From assembly GCA_035551355.1 (NCBI GenBank), contig DASZNF010000088.1, positions 6,675-70,674 of the forward strand: a stretch of 64,000 bases of DNA, in the 5' to 3' direction. Below the pieces are notes generated by a model. It saw only the letters and a program-made list of their open reading frames with translations, was not told the DNA's origin and did not search any database. The position numbers and the translations under genes were made by a program. Position 1 is the stretch's first letter. The number at the start of each line of letters is the position of its first letter. Origin of the DNA: DATATV01 sp035551355 (GTDB lineage Bacteria; Actinomycetota; Actinomycetes; Mycobacteriales; Pseudonocardiaceae). This document shows, one piece after another, positions 50,748 to 60,183 of this stretch.

Positions 50748-52064
50748 TCAGCAGTTCCGCAGGAACCGGTCCAGCACCCGGGTGCCGAACTTCAGCGACT
50801 CGACCGGAACCCGCTCGTCCACGCCGTGGAACAGCGCGGAGAAGTCCAGGTCGGGCGGCAGCTTCAGCGGCGCGAACCCGAAGTTGCGGATGCCCAGCCG
50901 CTGGAAGGACTTGGCGTCGGTGCCACCGGAGAGCATGTAGGGCAGCACCTTGGCACCCGGGTCCTCGCTGGTCAGCGCCGAGGTCATGGCGTCGACCAAC
51001 GCCCCGTCGAACGTGGTCTCGACCGGGGGAAGGCTGATCCACTCCCGCTCCACGTCCGGCCCGAGAATCTCGTCCAGCTCCCGCTCGAACGCCTCTTCCC
51101 GGCCCGGCAGCACCCGGCAGTCCACCGCGGCCTCGGCCACCGAAGGGATCACGTTCGACTTGTAACCAGCCGTGAGCATCGTCGGATTGGCCGTGTCCCG
51201 CAGCGTCGCCCCGATCATCCGGGACAGCGCGCCCAGCTTGCCGACGGCCCCCTCGATGTCGTCGTCCGGGAACTCCAGTCCGGTGATCTCCGATACCCCG
51301 TCCAGGAACTCCCGCACCGATGGGCTCATGATCAGCGGAAACCGATGCTGCCCCAGCCTGGCCACGGCCGCGGCGAGCTTGGTGACCGCGTTGTCGTGGT
51401 GGATCATCGACCCGTGGCCGGCCGTGCCGCGCACCCGCAGCGTCAGCCACCGAATCCCCTTCTCCGCGGTCTCGACGAGGTAGGCCCGGACGTCGTCCTT
51501 CAGCGTGATCGAGAATCCGCCGACCTCGCTGATCGCCTCGGTGGCGCCCTCGAACAGCTCGGCCCGGTTGTCCACCAGCCACCGCGCCCCGTAGGCGCCC
51601 CCGGCCTCCTCATCGGCCACGAACGCGAAGATCAGATCACGGGGCGGCACGACGCCGTCCCGCTTGAACCGCCGGGCGACGGCCAACGTCATGCCGACCA
51701 TGTCTTTCATGTCGACCGCGCCGCGCCCCCACACGTACCCGTCCTGCACCGCGCCGGAGAACGGATGCACCGACCACTCGGCCGCGTTGGCCGGCACCAC
51801 GTCCAGGTGCCCGTGGATCAACAAGGCCCCCCGTGCGGGATCGGCCCCCGGCAGCCGCGCGAACACGTTCCCCCGTCCCTTGGCGCCGGACTCGACGTAG
51901 GTGGTCTCATATCCCACCTCGCCCAGCTTCTCCGCCACGTACTCGGCGGCCACCCGCTCCCCGACCGCGGTGGCCGGATCGCCGGTGTTGGTGGTGTCGA
52001 TGCGAAGTAGATCGCTGACGAGTTCGACGACTTCGTGCTCTGCGCTGCTGTGCTGGTCGGTCAC
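50748..52064 (-). CDS. M20-family metallopeptidase
   Basis: 438 residues from a GTG at 52064. Zinc ligands and catalytic residues of the M20/ArgE/CPG2 family: HGHLDVVP (His, Asp), WGRGAVDMKD, DEEAGG (general base Glu and ligand Glu) and the C-terminal LFHGVDERV histidine. The dimerisation lid lies between about 190 and 310. It removes N-terminal or acyl groups from small peptides or amino acids in the cytoplasm; the precise substrate is not evident. Confidence 0.93.
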   Translation of the reverse strand: MTDQHSSAEHEVVELVSDLLRIDTTNTGDPATAVGERVAAEYVAEKLGEVGYETTYVESGAKGRGNVFARLPGADPARGALLIHGHLDVVPANAAEWSVHPFSGAVQDGYVWGRGAVDMKDMVGMTLAVARRFKRDGVVPPRDLIFAFVADEEAGGAYGARWLVDNRAELFEGATEAISEVGGFSITLKDDVRAYLVETAEKGIRWLTLRVRGTAGHGSMIHHDNAVTKLAAAVARLGQHRFPLIMSPSVREFLDGVSEITGLEFPDDDIEGAVGKLGALSRMIGATLRDTANPTMLTAGYKSNVIPSVAEAAVDCRVLPGREEAFERELDEILGPDVEREWISLPPVETTFDGALVDAMTSALTSEDPGAKVLPYMLSGGTDAKSFQRLGIRNFGFAPLKLPPDLDFSALFHGVDERVPVESLKFGTRVLDRFLRNC

Positions 52065-52689
52065 GATGACCTTCCTACCAGCAGTGGCGCACCCGACGCG
52101 GCACCGACCTGCCCGCCGGCCGAGCTGATGGTGACCACCCGGCCTGCGGGTCGTCTTCGATCATCCTCTTGCACCGTGTCGGTGCCAGCACCGAAACTGA
52201 ACGGATCGCACCTCTGTTCGGCTGAAGAGGCCGTTCGAAATCGCCGGCACCGACTCTGCTGTGACAATGTCGACGGGTCAGCTGCGCACGGGCCGGCCCG
52301 TGCGCAGCTGACCCTTATTTCTGGCCGTCGGCAGGCGCCGATTGACCCACCTTGATCATCAGCGTCAATCATTTCCGCCAGCTGCTGGACAGTCCGATCG
52401 ACGGTTCCCTCCTACCCGCCGATCGCCTCTTCGTTGCCCCTTCGGGGTTGCCCGGTCAGAGACCTGGCACGGCCGCGGGTGCCGTGCCGACGGCGTTCGG
52501 CGTGGCGGCTCAAACGCCCATCGTTGGTGAGATCACCTGACAGTCGGAACAGATCGAGGTCAAGTGTTAAGGAATTCATTCCCCTCTCACGGAGGTTGTG
52601 GCCGTGTGATCGAGTCCCGGACTATTCGCGCTGAATGCAGCATGTCCGTCCTGGGATGCGATTCCCACCCCCCTGCCGGTAGGAGAATC
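52065..52689. other. 625-base gap with an orphan terminator
   Basis: No firm gene on either strand. It contains a perfect 40-bp palindrome followed by TTATTT (52275-52320) and a 62-codon frame (52352-52540, TTG start) with weak coding look. The last 100 bases, AT-richer (GTGTTAAGGAATTC at about 52564-52577), probably carry the promoter and leader of the sialidase-like gene. Confidence 0.5.
52275..52314 (+). terminator. perfect 40-bp hairpin with T-tail
   Basis: Two exact 20-base arms (outer end GGGTCAGCTGCG) meet without spacer and are followed by TTATTT, so it works as an intrinsic terminator for rightward transcription. No rightward gene precedes it: the peptidase to the left is transcribed away. 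Confidence 0.7.
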
Positions 52690-54111
52690 ATGGCCAGATC
52701 GATCTTTCGTGCGTTATCGCCGGTGTTCCTCGTCTCAGCCGCCTCCCTGACAGTGGTCACGGGTGCCGCCGCGGCGACCGCTCCCGCCGCCGTCCCGTTG
52801 ACCCAGATCAGCAGCGACCCCTACACCGACAGCCAGGCCCAGCACGCCACCGAGGTCGAACCCGACACCTTCAGTTTCGGCACCACGGTCGTGTCCGCCT
52901 TCCAGGTCGGCCGGGTGTCCGGCGGTGGCGCGTCCAACGTCGGCTGGGCGACCTCCACCGACAGCGGCCAGAGCTGGACACACGGCTACCTGCCCGACAC
53001 CACCGCGAACACCGGCGGTCCGTACGGGCAGGTCAGCGACGCCTCTGTCGCCTACGACGCCAAGGACAACGTCTGGATGATCTCCTGGTTGGGGGTCAGC
53101 AGCTCCGGAGCTGTGGACGTGGAACTCAGCCGGTCCAGTGACGGCGGTCTGACCTGGGGCAATCCCGTCGCGGTCGCGGCCACGGGCACGTTCTACGACA
53201 AGAACTGGACCGTCTGCGACGACCACTCGGCAAGCCCCTACTACGGGTACTGCTACACCGAGTACGACGACGCCAACGCCGGCGACGCCGAACACATGAA
53301 GACCTCCACCAACGCCGGCCTGACCTGGGGCACCCAACGCAGCCCGGCCGACCGGCCCAGCGGGCTGGGCGGCCAGCCCGTCGTGCGGCCCAACGGGACC
53401 GTCGTGGTGCCGTTCTCCTCGGCCAGCTCCGACGCCGAGCGTGCGTTCGTGTCCACCAACGGCGGCACCAGCTGGGGCTCCAGCGTGCTGATCGCCACCG
53501 TCAGCCACCACACCGTCGCCGGACTGGAAGACAGCGACGCCGCGGCGCTGGCCCCGCGGGACACGTTGCGGGAGAGCACCCTGCCCTCGGCGGAGATCGA
53601 CGCCGCGGGCACCGTGTACGTGGTGTGGTCGGACTGCCGATTCCGCTCCGGCTGCCCCAGCAACGACATCATCCTGTCCACCTCGACGAACGGCACGACC
53701 TGGAGCTCACCGTTCCGGGTCCCGATCGACGCCACCTCCAGCACGGCCGACCACTTCACACCGGGCATCGGGGTTGATCCGTCCAGTTCGGGCAGCACAG
53801 CCCGGATCGGCCTGACGTACTACTACTATCCGCAGGCCAACTGCACCGACACCACCTGCCAGCTGGATGCCGGATACGTGTCCTCCGCCAACGGTGGCGC
53901 CACCTGGACCGCGCCGACCCAGCTCGCCGGCCCGATGACCCTGGCCTGGCTGCCCAACACCTCCCAGGGCCGGATGTTCGGCGACTACATCTCCACCTCG
54001 GTGCTGTCCGGCGGCAACGCCGTCACGGTCATCCCGGTCGCCCATGCTCCCACCGGCTCCACCTTCGGCATGGCCATGTACGTGCCCAGCGGGGGTTTGC
54101 CCATCGGCTGA
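52690..54111 (+). CDS. secreted sialidase/neuraminidase-like Asp-box protein
   Basis: 473 residues from the ATG at 52690 with AGGAG upstream. Signal peptide about 1-30 ending ...GAAAATA. Asp-box motifs (S-x-D/N-x-G-x-T/S-W) recur: STDSGQSW, SSDGGLTW, STNAGLTW, STNGGTSW and SANGGATW, so a six-bladed propeller is likely, as in sialidases and BNR-repeat hydrolases. Exported. No arginine triad was confirmed, so activity on sialic acid is uncertain. It starts a secreted glycan group with the ROK regulator and the Tat-exported hydrolase that follow. Confidence 0.85.
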   Translation: MARSIFRALSPVFLVSAASLTVVTGAAAATAPAAVPLTQISSDPYTDSQAQHATEVEPDTFSFGTTVVSAFQVGRVSGGGASNVGWATSTDSGQSWTHGYLPDTTANTGGPYGQVSDASVAYDAKDNVWMISWLGVSSSGAVDVELSRSSDGGLTWGNPVAVAATGTFYDKNWTVCDDHSASPYYGYCYTEYDDANAGDAEHMKTSTNAGLTWGTQRSPADRPSGLGGQPVVRPNGTVVVPFSSASSDAERAFVSTNGGTSWGSSVLIATVSHHTVAGLEDSDAAALAPRDTLRESTLPSAEIDAAGTVYVVWSDCRFRSGCPSNDIILSTSTNGTTWSSPFRVPIDATSSTADHFTPGIGVDPSSSGSTARIGLTYYYYPQANCTDTTCQLDAGYVSSANGGATWTAPTQLAGPMTLAWLPNTSQGRMFGDYISTSVLSGGNAVTVIPVAHAPTGSTFGMAMYVPSGGLPIG

Positions 54112-54331
54112 CCACCGATGTCGCACATCCGGCCGCTGGTGGTCGCCCGAACGAGATCGTGGGTGTTCCCCGACGAAATCCGCGACTCGACCACGTGCCG
54201 GTGTCAACGTCGAGGGCCGTCCCGGCGATAGGGCGCGCCGGGGCGCCCAGGACGGGCGGTGTGTGGGGACGGGAATCGGCTCGCCAGGAAGCACGTCGGC
54301 GAACCAGGCGTTGCCAGTCGCCCCCGGCCGG

Positions 54332-55495
54332 TCACGCCGGCTGTTTGGTCAGTGCGAGTGCGAGTGCGCCGAGCAGGGTGGCGCGGCGGCCCAGTGGCGA
54401 GGCTTCGACAAGGGGGTGGCTGGCGAAGGAGTACCGCCGCAACTCCTGGCGCAGTACCGGGGCCATCACTTCCCCGAGGCGCCACAGTTCGCCGCCGATC
54501 ACGATGCGCTGCGGGTCCAGCAACTTGGCCACCGCCGCAAGGCCCTGTCCGAGAAACCGGGCGGCCCGCTGGACCACGGCGAGCACCACGGGATCGCCGG
54601 ACACCGCGTCCGCGACCAAGCGGTCGAATCCGCCGGCCGCGTCGGGCCGACGCCCCAGCTTCCGCAGCATCGCGGCGCCGCCCGCATACAGTTCGAGACA
54701 GCCACGCGCGCCACACCGGCACAGCAGGCCGTTGCGATTGACCGTGACGTGCCCGAGTTCGCCGGCGAATCCGGTAGCCCCCCGGAAAAGCGACCCGTTC
54801 AGAATCAACCCGGCTCCGACGCGGCTGGCCAGTTTGACGTAGACCAGGTTCGCGACGCCGGTGGCCGGACCCCACACATAATCGCCGAGCGCGCCGAGCG
54901 TGGCGACGTTCTCCAGTCGCACCGGGACATCCAGCGCGGTGGCGAGCCGCTGACCCAGCGGTTTGCCCGCCCATCCAGGCAGCAGATCCGGCGCGGCGAT
55001 CGACCCGTCGCGCGCATTGATCGGCGCGGCAAGGCCGACCGCGACGCCGATCAGCCGGTCGTGTTCGGCGGCTGCTTCCCGCAGCGCCTCCTGGATCAAT
55101 GAGAGCAGCGTGTCGATCCCGTCCTCCGAGGTGTGCCCGACCGGTCGTGCCCACCAGCGCTCCGAGTAGACGTTGCGCGCCGAGTCCCCCACAGCGACCG
55201 CGATGTGCCGCACCCCGATGTCGATGCCGATACCGACTCCGCTCGCCCGGTTCAGGCTGAGTTCGCCGGCCGGACGGCCGTTCGCTCTCGTGTTCGCGGT
55301 CGACTGCTCGATCAGCACCCCGCGGGAGAACAGCTCACCGGCCAGGCTCGACACGGTCGCTCGGCACAGGCCGGTCAGCTCGCTCAGCTGTGCGCGCGTC
55401 ATCGGCCCGTTGGCGCGCAGGGCATCCACGATTCGCGTCCGGTTCGCCGCACGGATCGCGGTACTCGTCCGCCCGCTCGGGTTCTCCTCGGACAC
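54332..55495 (-). CDS. ROK-family transcriptional regulator
   Basis: 387 residues from a GTG at 55495; the frame extends to 55573 through the operator. N-terminal winged helix (about 20-70: TRIVDALRANGPMTRAQLSELTGLCRATVSSLAGEL, seen as MTRAQLSELTGLCRATV), then an ROK sugar-kinase-like domain with GIDIGVRHIAVAVGD and the zinc motif CRCGARGCLE. Such proteins (NagC/XylR type) bind a sugar or sugar phosphate and release DNA. Divergent from the glycoside hydrolase, with a palindrome between, so it is probably its repressor. Confidence 0.92.
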   Translation of the reverse strand: MSEENPSGRTSTAIRAANRTRIVDALRANGPMTRAQLSELTGLCRATVSSLAGELFSRGVLIEQSTANTRANGRPAGELSLNRASGVGIGIDIGVRHIAVAVGDSARNVYSERWWARPVGHTSEDGIDTLLSLIQEALREAAAEHDRLIGVAVGLAAPINARDGSIAAPDLLPGWAGKPLGQRLATALDVPVRLENVATLGALGDYVWGPATGVANLVYVKLASRVGAGLILNGSLFRGATGFAGELGHVTVNRNGLLCRCGARGCLELYAGGAAMLRKLGRRPDAAGGFDRLVADAVSGDPVVLAVVQRAARFLGQGLAAVAKLLDPQRIVIGGELWRLGEVMAPVLRQELRRYSFASHPLVEASPLGRRATLLGALALALTKQPA

Positions 55496-55537
55496 GATCG
55501 CAGCGTGACCGCGGCCCGATGTTATGTCAATACTTCG

Positions 55538-55557
55538 ACAGAACGGTTGAGTTCTGT
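55538..55557. promoter_or_regulatory. ROK operator between regulator and hydrolase
   Basis: ACAGAAC and GTTCTGT (7-base perfect arms, six-base spacer), embedded in an AT-rich stretch, 43 bases before the regulator GTG. Placed for repression of both divergent genes. Confidence 0.65.
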
Positions 55558-55727
55558 TTAAAACGGAGCTCATCGCACGCGCGCCGGATACGGCCCGACG
55601 TGCGCAGACCGTCGATCACCCGGATGGATTTGGTGGATTGCGCTGGTCCTGGCGTTGACTTTCATTTCACCGCCCGCGTACGCCTGAAATGCCACGCCCG
55701 CCACGAGGTCTCGCCGAGGAGAACGCC

Positions 55728-58274
55728 ATGGCCCAGTACAGTCGCCGCGATTTCATCAAGACGGTCGGCGTCGGTTCCGCCGCGCTGGCGCTGCCGCTGG
55801 CCGCGCTGGCCAACCCGGCGAACGCTGCCTCCGGCCGGTACTCGCCCGGGCCGCGAGCTCGCGCCGCGGTGACCCCGAACGGGCAGTGGCAGGTGAGTGT
55901 CGGCGAGCCCGGCTGGACCTTCGCCGGCACCGTTGGTTCCGCGGCAACCGGCATCGTCACCAGTTCGGGACATGACGCGCTCGGCGCCTACACCCGGACC
56001 GCGTTCGCCTACCAGGCCGGCGGAGCCAAAAAGGCCGAGATCAGGACCTACCTGACGGCCCCGATCGTGATCTTCACCGACACCTACGTCGACGCGGCGG
56101 CCAACAATGCCGCCTTTCCGGTGTTCGCCACATATCCGGCGTTACCGCACACGCTCAGCCACCAGGGCTGCTTCGGGCACTACCAGTTCGACAGCTTCGC
56201 CGGGGCGTCCGACAGCCCGTGGTTGTTCTTCGACAGCAACGCCAACAGCTTCGCGATCTCGGCGGCGAACCATTTCCAGCAGGCCGAGACGACGATGGCC
56301 GACAACGGCGCCATCACAGCGGGCGTGCTCGCCTCGATCACCGACCTGCCCGCGGGCTTCGCGCGACAGACGATCCTGGTCGCAGGCAACGGCATCGACG
56401 ACACCTACCACAGGTGGGGTGGCGCGCTCACGACGCTGGGCGGCAAGAAACGAACCGCGAGCGATGCCGGTGCGGTGCTGAACACCCTCGGATACTGGAC
56501 CGACCACGGCGCGGTCTACTACTACGCCTACGACAAGTCGCTCGGCTACACCGGCACGTTGCAGGCCGTTGCCGACGAATGGGCGGCCAAGAAGATCCCC
56601 CTCGGCTACCTGCAACTGGACAGCTGGTGGTACCCCAAGGGACCGCAAGCCGACTGGACCGACAACGCCGACGGCGAGTACCTCTACGAAGCCGACTCCA
56701 CGCTGTTTCCCGACGGCCTTGCCGCCTTCCAGAAGGGGATCGGGGTGCCCCTGGTCACGCACGCCCGCTGGCTCACGGCGTCGAGTCCATACCGGACCGA
56801 ATACCAGACATCGAACAACGTGGTCACCGATCCGGTGTTCTGGCAGAAAACCATGGGCTACCTGCGCGACGCCGGCGTCGTCGTCTACGAGCAGGACTGG
56901 CTGTGCAGCAACGCGCAACCCGACTACAACCTGAGCGACCCGGACGCCTTCTTCGACAACATGGCCCACAACGCCGCGACCGAAGACCTGACCATCCAGT
57001 ACTGCATGGCCTTGCCCCGCGACTATCTGCAGAGCACCCGCTACGACAACCTCACCACCATCCGCGTGAGCGACGACCGCTTCGAGCCGACGAAATGGGA
57101 CGCGTTTCTCTACGACTCGCAACTGGCCGGTGCGCTCGGCGTCTGGCCGTGGTGCGACGTGTTCATGAGCACGGAAATCAACAACCTGCTGCTGGCGAAC
57201 CTGTCGGCGGGGCCGGTCGGCGTCGGCGACGGCCTCGGCCAGGTGAGCGCCGCCAATCTGGCGCAGGTAGCGCGCCCCGACGGAGTCATCGTCAAACCCG
57301 ATGTGCCGATCGTGCCCACGAAGGCGACCTACCTCGCCGACGCCGCAGACAGCAATGCCGCGATGATCGCCGCCACCCACGTCGAGCACGACAACGGGCT
57401 GCGCTTCGCCTACGTTTTCGCCTACGGCCGCCAGCTGTCCGCGCCCAGTACCGCGCACCAGGCCGAGGACGCCACCCTGTCCGGAGCGACCGCCGCGCAC
57501 GACAACGCCGGCTACACCGGCACCGGCTACGCCGACTACCAGCACGCCGGCGGCGACTATGTGCAGTGGAGCGTGCCGGTCGCCAGTGCCGGGGACCACG
57601 TGCTGGCGTGGCGCTACGCCAACGGCGACACCGCCAACCGGCCGCTGGCGATCACCGTCGACAACACCGACGCGGGCACGCTGTCCTTCGCCCCCACCAG
57701 CGGCTGGGCCGACTGGACCTTTCAGACCATGACCATCGCGCTGACCGCCGGCACCCACACCATCCGGGCGACCGCGACCGGCGCCAGCGGCCCCAACATC
57801 GACTACCTCGACATCACCACCGGCACCCCGGCCCAACCGAGCCAGGCCGCCTCGTTCACCCCGGCCGAGTTGGGCATCACCGCACCGGCCTACATCCACG
57901 ACTATTTCGCCGATACCGGCGAACTGGTGGCGGCGGGCGGGCGGGCGAACGTGACGGTCACCGACGGCTCCTACTGGATCGTCGCACCGGTCGGCCACTC
58001 CGGCATCGCTTTCCTCGGCGACGCGGGCAAGTTCGTCGCCCACGGCGCCAAGCGCATCCCGCAACTGTCCGACAACGGCGCACTCCGCGTCACCGTCCAG
58101 TTCGCACCCGGCGAGGGCCCGGTCATCCTGCACGGCTACGCCGCCACCCGGCCACAGGCCGTCGCCACCAGCGGCCGGATCAGCGCCAGCACCTACGACC
58201 CCACGGCTGGACGCTTCACCCTGACCGTAATCGCAGCCGCGAACCACCAAGCCACCCTCACGATGACCCGCTGA
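55728..58274 (+). CDS. Tat-exported glycoside hydrolase with CBM, family uncertain
   Basis: 848 residues from the ATG at 55728 with GAGGAG upstream. Twin-arginine signal SRRDFIKTVGVG then a hydrophobic stretch and an AxA site. A beta-rich N-terminal domain leads to a TIM-barrel-like core (about 235-530) with LGYLQLDSWWYPKG, WTDNADGEYLYE and VVVYEQDWL, suggestive of the alpha-galactosidase/raffinose-synthase clan but not assigned to a family. From about 580 to 710 a CBM6/35-type module (HQAEDATLSGATAAHDNAGY), then a C-terminal beta domain. Secreted folded; adjacent ROK regulator implies sugar induction. Confidence 0.85.
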   Translation: MAQYSRRDFIKTVGVGSAALALPLAALANPANAASGRYSPGPRARAAVTPNGQWQVSVGEPGWTFAGTVGSAATGIVTSSGHDALGAYTRTAFAYQAGGAKKAEIRTYLTAPIVIFTDTYVDAAANNAAFPVFATYPALPHTLSHQGCFGHYQFDSFAGASDSPWLFFDSNANSFAISAANHFQQAETTMADNGAITAGVLASITDLPAGFARQTILVAGNGIDDTYHRWGGALTTLGGKKRTASDAGAVLNTLGYWTDHGAVYYYAYDKSLGYTGTLQAVADEWAAKKIPLGYLQLDSWWYPKGPQADWTDNADGEYLYEADSTLFPDGLAAFQKGIGVPLVTHARWLTASSPYRTEYQTSNNVVTDPVFWQKTMGYLRDAGVVVYEQDWLCSNAQPDYNLSDPDAFFDNMAHNAATEDLTIQYCMALPRDYLQSTRYDNLTTIRVSDDRFEPTKWDAFLYDSQLAGALGVWPWCDVFMSTEINNLLLANLSAGPVGVGDGLGQVSAANLAQVARPDGVIVKPDVPIVPTKATYLADAADSNAAMIAATHVEHDNGLRFAYVFAYGRQLSAPSTAHQAEDATLSGATAAHDNAGYTGTGYADYQHAGGDYVQWSVPVASAGDHVLAWRYANGDTANRPLAITVDNTDAGTLSFAPTSGWADWTFQTMTIALTAGTHTIRATATGASGPNIDYLDITTGTPAQPSQAASFTPAELGITAPAYIHDYFADTGELVAAGGRANVTVTDGSYWIVAPVGHSGIAFLGDAGKFVAHGAKRIPQLSDNGALRVTVQFAPGEGPVILHGYAATRPQAVATSGRISASTYDPTAGRFTLTVIAAANHQATLTMTR

Positions 58275-58299
58275 CCGGTGGCCGGTGACCGGTGACCGG
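58272..58299. repeat. four 7-bp tandem repeats at gene end
   Basis: TGACCGG, TGGCCGG, TGACCGG, TGACCGG in a row; the first includes the hydrolase stop codon. Four units with one mismatch. Possibly slippage-generated. Confidence 0.75.
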
Positions 58300-58451
58300 A
58301 ATATCGTGCGTGCCGAGACCGCACGCCATGCCGAGAAAGCGCGAGGGCGGCAGCGTCCATTCAGGACGATCGACCCACGTCGCCGAAACGATCTCGCGAG
58401 TGAGCGAGCGGCGTTCTTTCCGTTGTCGGCTCGGGTCAGTACGCTCAACTC

Positions 58452-60014
58452 GTGGAATGGCAACGCGGCGGCCACGATGCCCAGGATGGCGCCGCTCGCG
58501 ACAGAAATGTGACCGGCGGCGTACTCCGCAGGTCACCGGCGACGCCAACGGCCGAAGCGCGACTGTGGCAATTGCAGCGAACCGCCGGGAACTCGGCCGT
58601 GTCGATGGCACTGGGCGCGAGCCGAGAGGGACGTTCCGTGGGTGGCGCGGAGCTCCTGGTGCAGCGCAGCGTGATGCGCGGTGACCCACGAGGGGTCGCC
58701 GCGCGGGCAGGTAAGGATGTGGCTTCCTTCGACGCCCTGGTCCTGGCGCGGCTCGAGGCGATCGTCGAGGACTCCGGGATCCTGCCCAGGGACGTGCTGA
58801 CGGGCGCACTCACCGACTTCCTCGCAGCCGTGGCGCGGCCGGCTCCGAGCCACCCGCTGGCGCAGCCGACGGTGTCCGACCAGGTCGCGATGGCGATCCA
58901 TGACGCGCAGGCCAACAGCGCCGCGTTCTCCTATGTCAGCGACTTCGTGTCACAGGTCGTCACCAACATGGTCGTCACGCTGCCGAAGGAAGCTGATGTC
59001 AAGCAGAAGATGACGGAGTTCCGGCAGGCGGCGGAGACGATCTTCAACCCGTATGTCGCCGCCGTCGAGGCCCGGCTCTACACCGATGCCACCCGAATGA
59101 AGAACGCCGAACTGCGCGGTCTCGTAGGCGCGGTAGCGGCCGCCAACCCCAACGCGACCGATCTGCTCGACCTCGCGGCGGCACGACACCTCGCCCAGGA
59201 GAATCGTCCGGCTCTCGCCAGAACTCTGACCGAACAGCAGAAGCAGGGCATGGTCGCCGCGCTGGAGACGATGCCCACGGTCCGGCACATGTACGACGGG
59301 ACACTGGACCAGGCCGACAACGCAGGCCTGCACGTGAGCCAAATCGATATCTCCGACGAGGTCGAGAAACAAAAGCATTTCGAGAAACATTCGGAAACGT
59401 TCATCGGAAATCTCGCGGCGGGGCTCAGCCAGTACGGGGCGCTGGTCGAACCCGGTGCCCGGCCTCCCGACGACAGGGTCACGAAGATCAAGATCGAGAA
59501 GGACCCGATCAAACAAATCCGTAAGTTTCTTTTCCGGGTCGAGGAGCGCCCCGAGGAGTTCCGCGCCGACGCCGACCGGCAGGGTAGCCAGGTCCGGCTT
59601 TCGATCATGTCCGACGTCCCCACCGTGGTCCACGAATTCGGCCATCAGGTGGAGTTCAACCTGCCGTTGTCGCTGTGGCTGGACTTGCACGACATCCTGC
59701 GTAGCCGCATGAGCAGCAACAAACTCCAGTCGATCTATCCAGGCAACGACCAGGAAGCCGGCATCGCCGCCGACCTACCGGGCTTCCAGGCCGCGGAGGG
59801 CGAGTCCAGTGCACGGTATGCCGCCAAGGTGTACTGGACCGGCGACACCGAGCTGATGTCGATGAGCATGCAGATGTTCAGCAAGCCGGCCACTGCTCAA
59901 GCCTTCATCCGAAACGACCCGCAGTTGGCGGCGACCGTCCTGCGGGCTATCCGGCCGACCGAGTTCAACCAGCATTTTCCCGATAATATGAAATTGCTGC
60001 TTCCGCGCGGGTAA
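58452..60014 (+). CDS. HExxH metallopeptidase with LQRxAGN leader, putative injected effector
   Basis: 520 residues from a GTG at 58452; TACGCT seven bases upstream could serve as -10, so transcription may be leaderless. Near the N-terminus is LQRTAGNSAV (about 41-50), the motif that heads cargo and core proteins of extracellular contractile injection systems and related actinobacterial toxins. A long helical middle (about 85-345) precedes the zincin motif H394-EFG-H398 (VVHEFGHQVEFN); a third ligand may lie in the ELMSMSMQMF region. No signal peptide. No injection-system genes lie in the window, so the effector role is inference. Confidence 0.8.
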   Translation: MEWQRGGHDAQDGAARDRNVTGGVLRRSPATPTAEARLWQLQRTAGNSAVSMALGASREGRSVGGAELLVQRSVMRGDPRGVAARAGKDVASFDALVLARLEAIVEDSGILPRDVLTGALTDFLAAVARPAPSHPLAQPTVSDQVAMAIHDAQANSAAFSYVSDFVSQVVTNMVVTLPKEADVKQKMTEFRQAAETIFNPYVAAVEARLYTDATRMKNAELRGLVGAVAAANPNATDLLDLAAARHLAQENRPALARTLTEQQKQGMVAALETMPTVRHMYDGTLDQADNAGLHVSQIDISDEVEKQKHFEKHSETFIGNLAAGLSQYGALVEPGARPPDDRVTKIKIEKDPIKQIRKFLFRVEERPEEFRADADRQGSQVRLSIMSDVPTVVHEFGHQVEFNLPLSLWLDLHDILRSRMSSNKLQSIYPGNDQEAGIAADLPGFQAAEGESSARYAAKVYWTGDTELMSMSMQMFSKPATAQAFIRNDPQLAATVLRAIRPTEFNQHFPDNMKLLLPRG

Positions 60015-60183
60015 CCGGGATCGCGGTCCGCTGACCGGACGGTCAATCAGTTTGCTGGCAATGCGTCCTGCCCTCGCGCACCGCGCCGGTGATCAGGCGA
60101 CGACGACGCCACCAGCGCCCTGTCCGGGTGGCCGACGATCGGAAGCAACTGATCATGTCCGACTGACCAGGTACGTTTGGCCG

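Noticed and set aside
52352..52540. 62-codon rightward frame
   Set aside because: TTG start without ribosome site and no recognised similarity; left as part of the non-coding gap.
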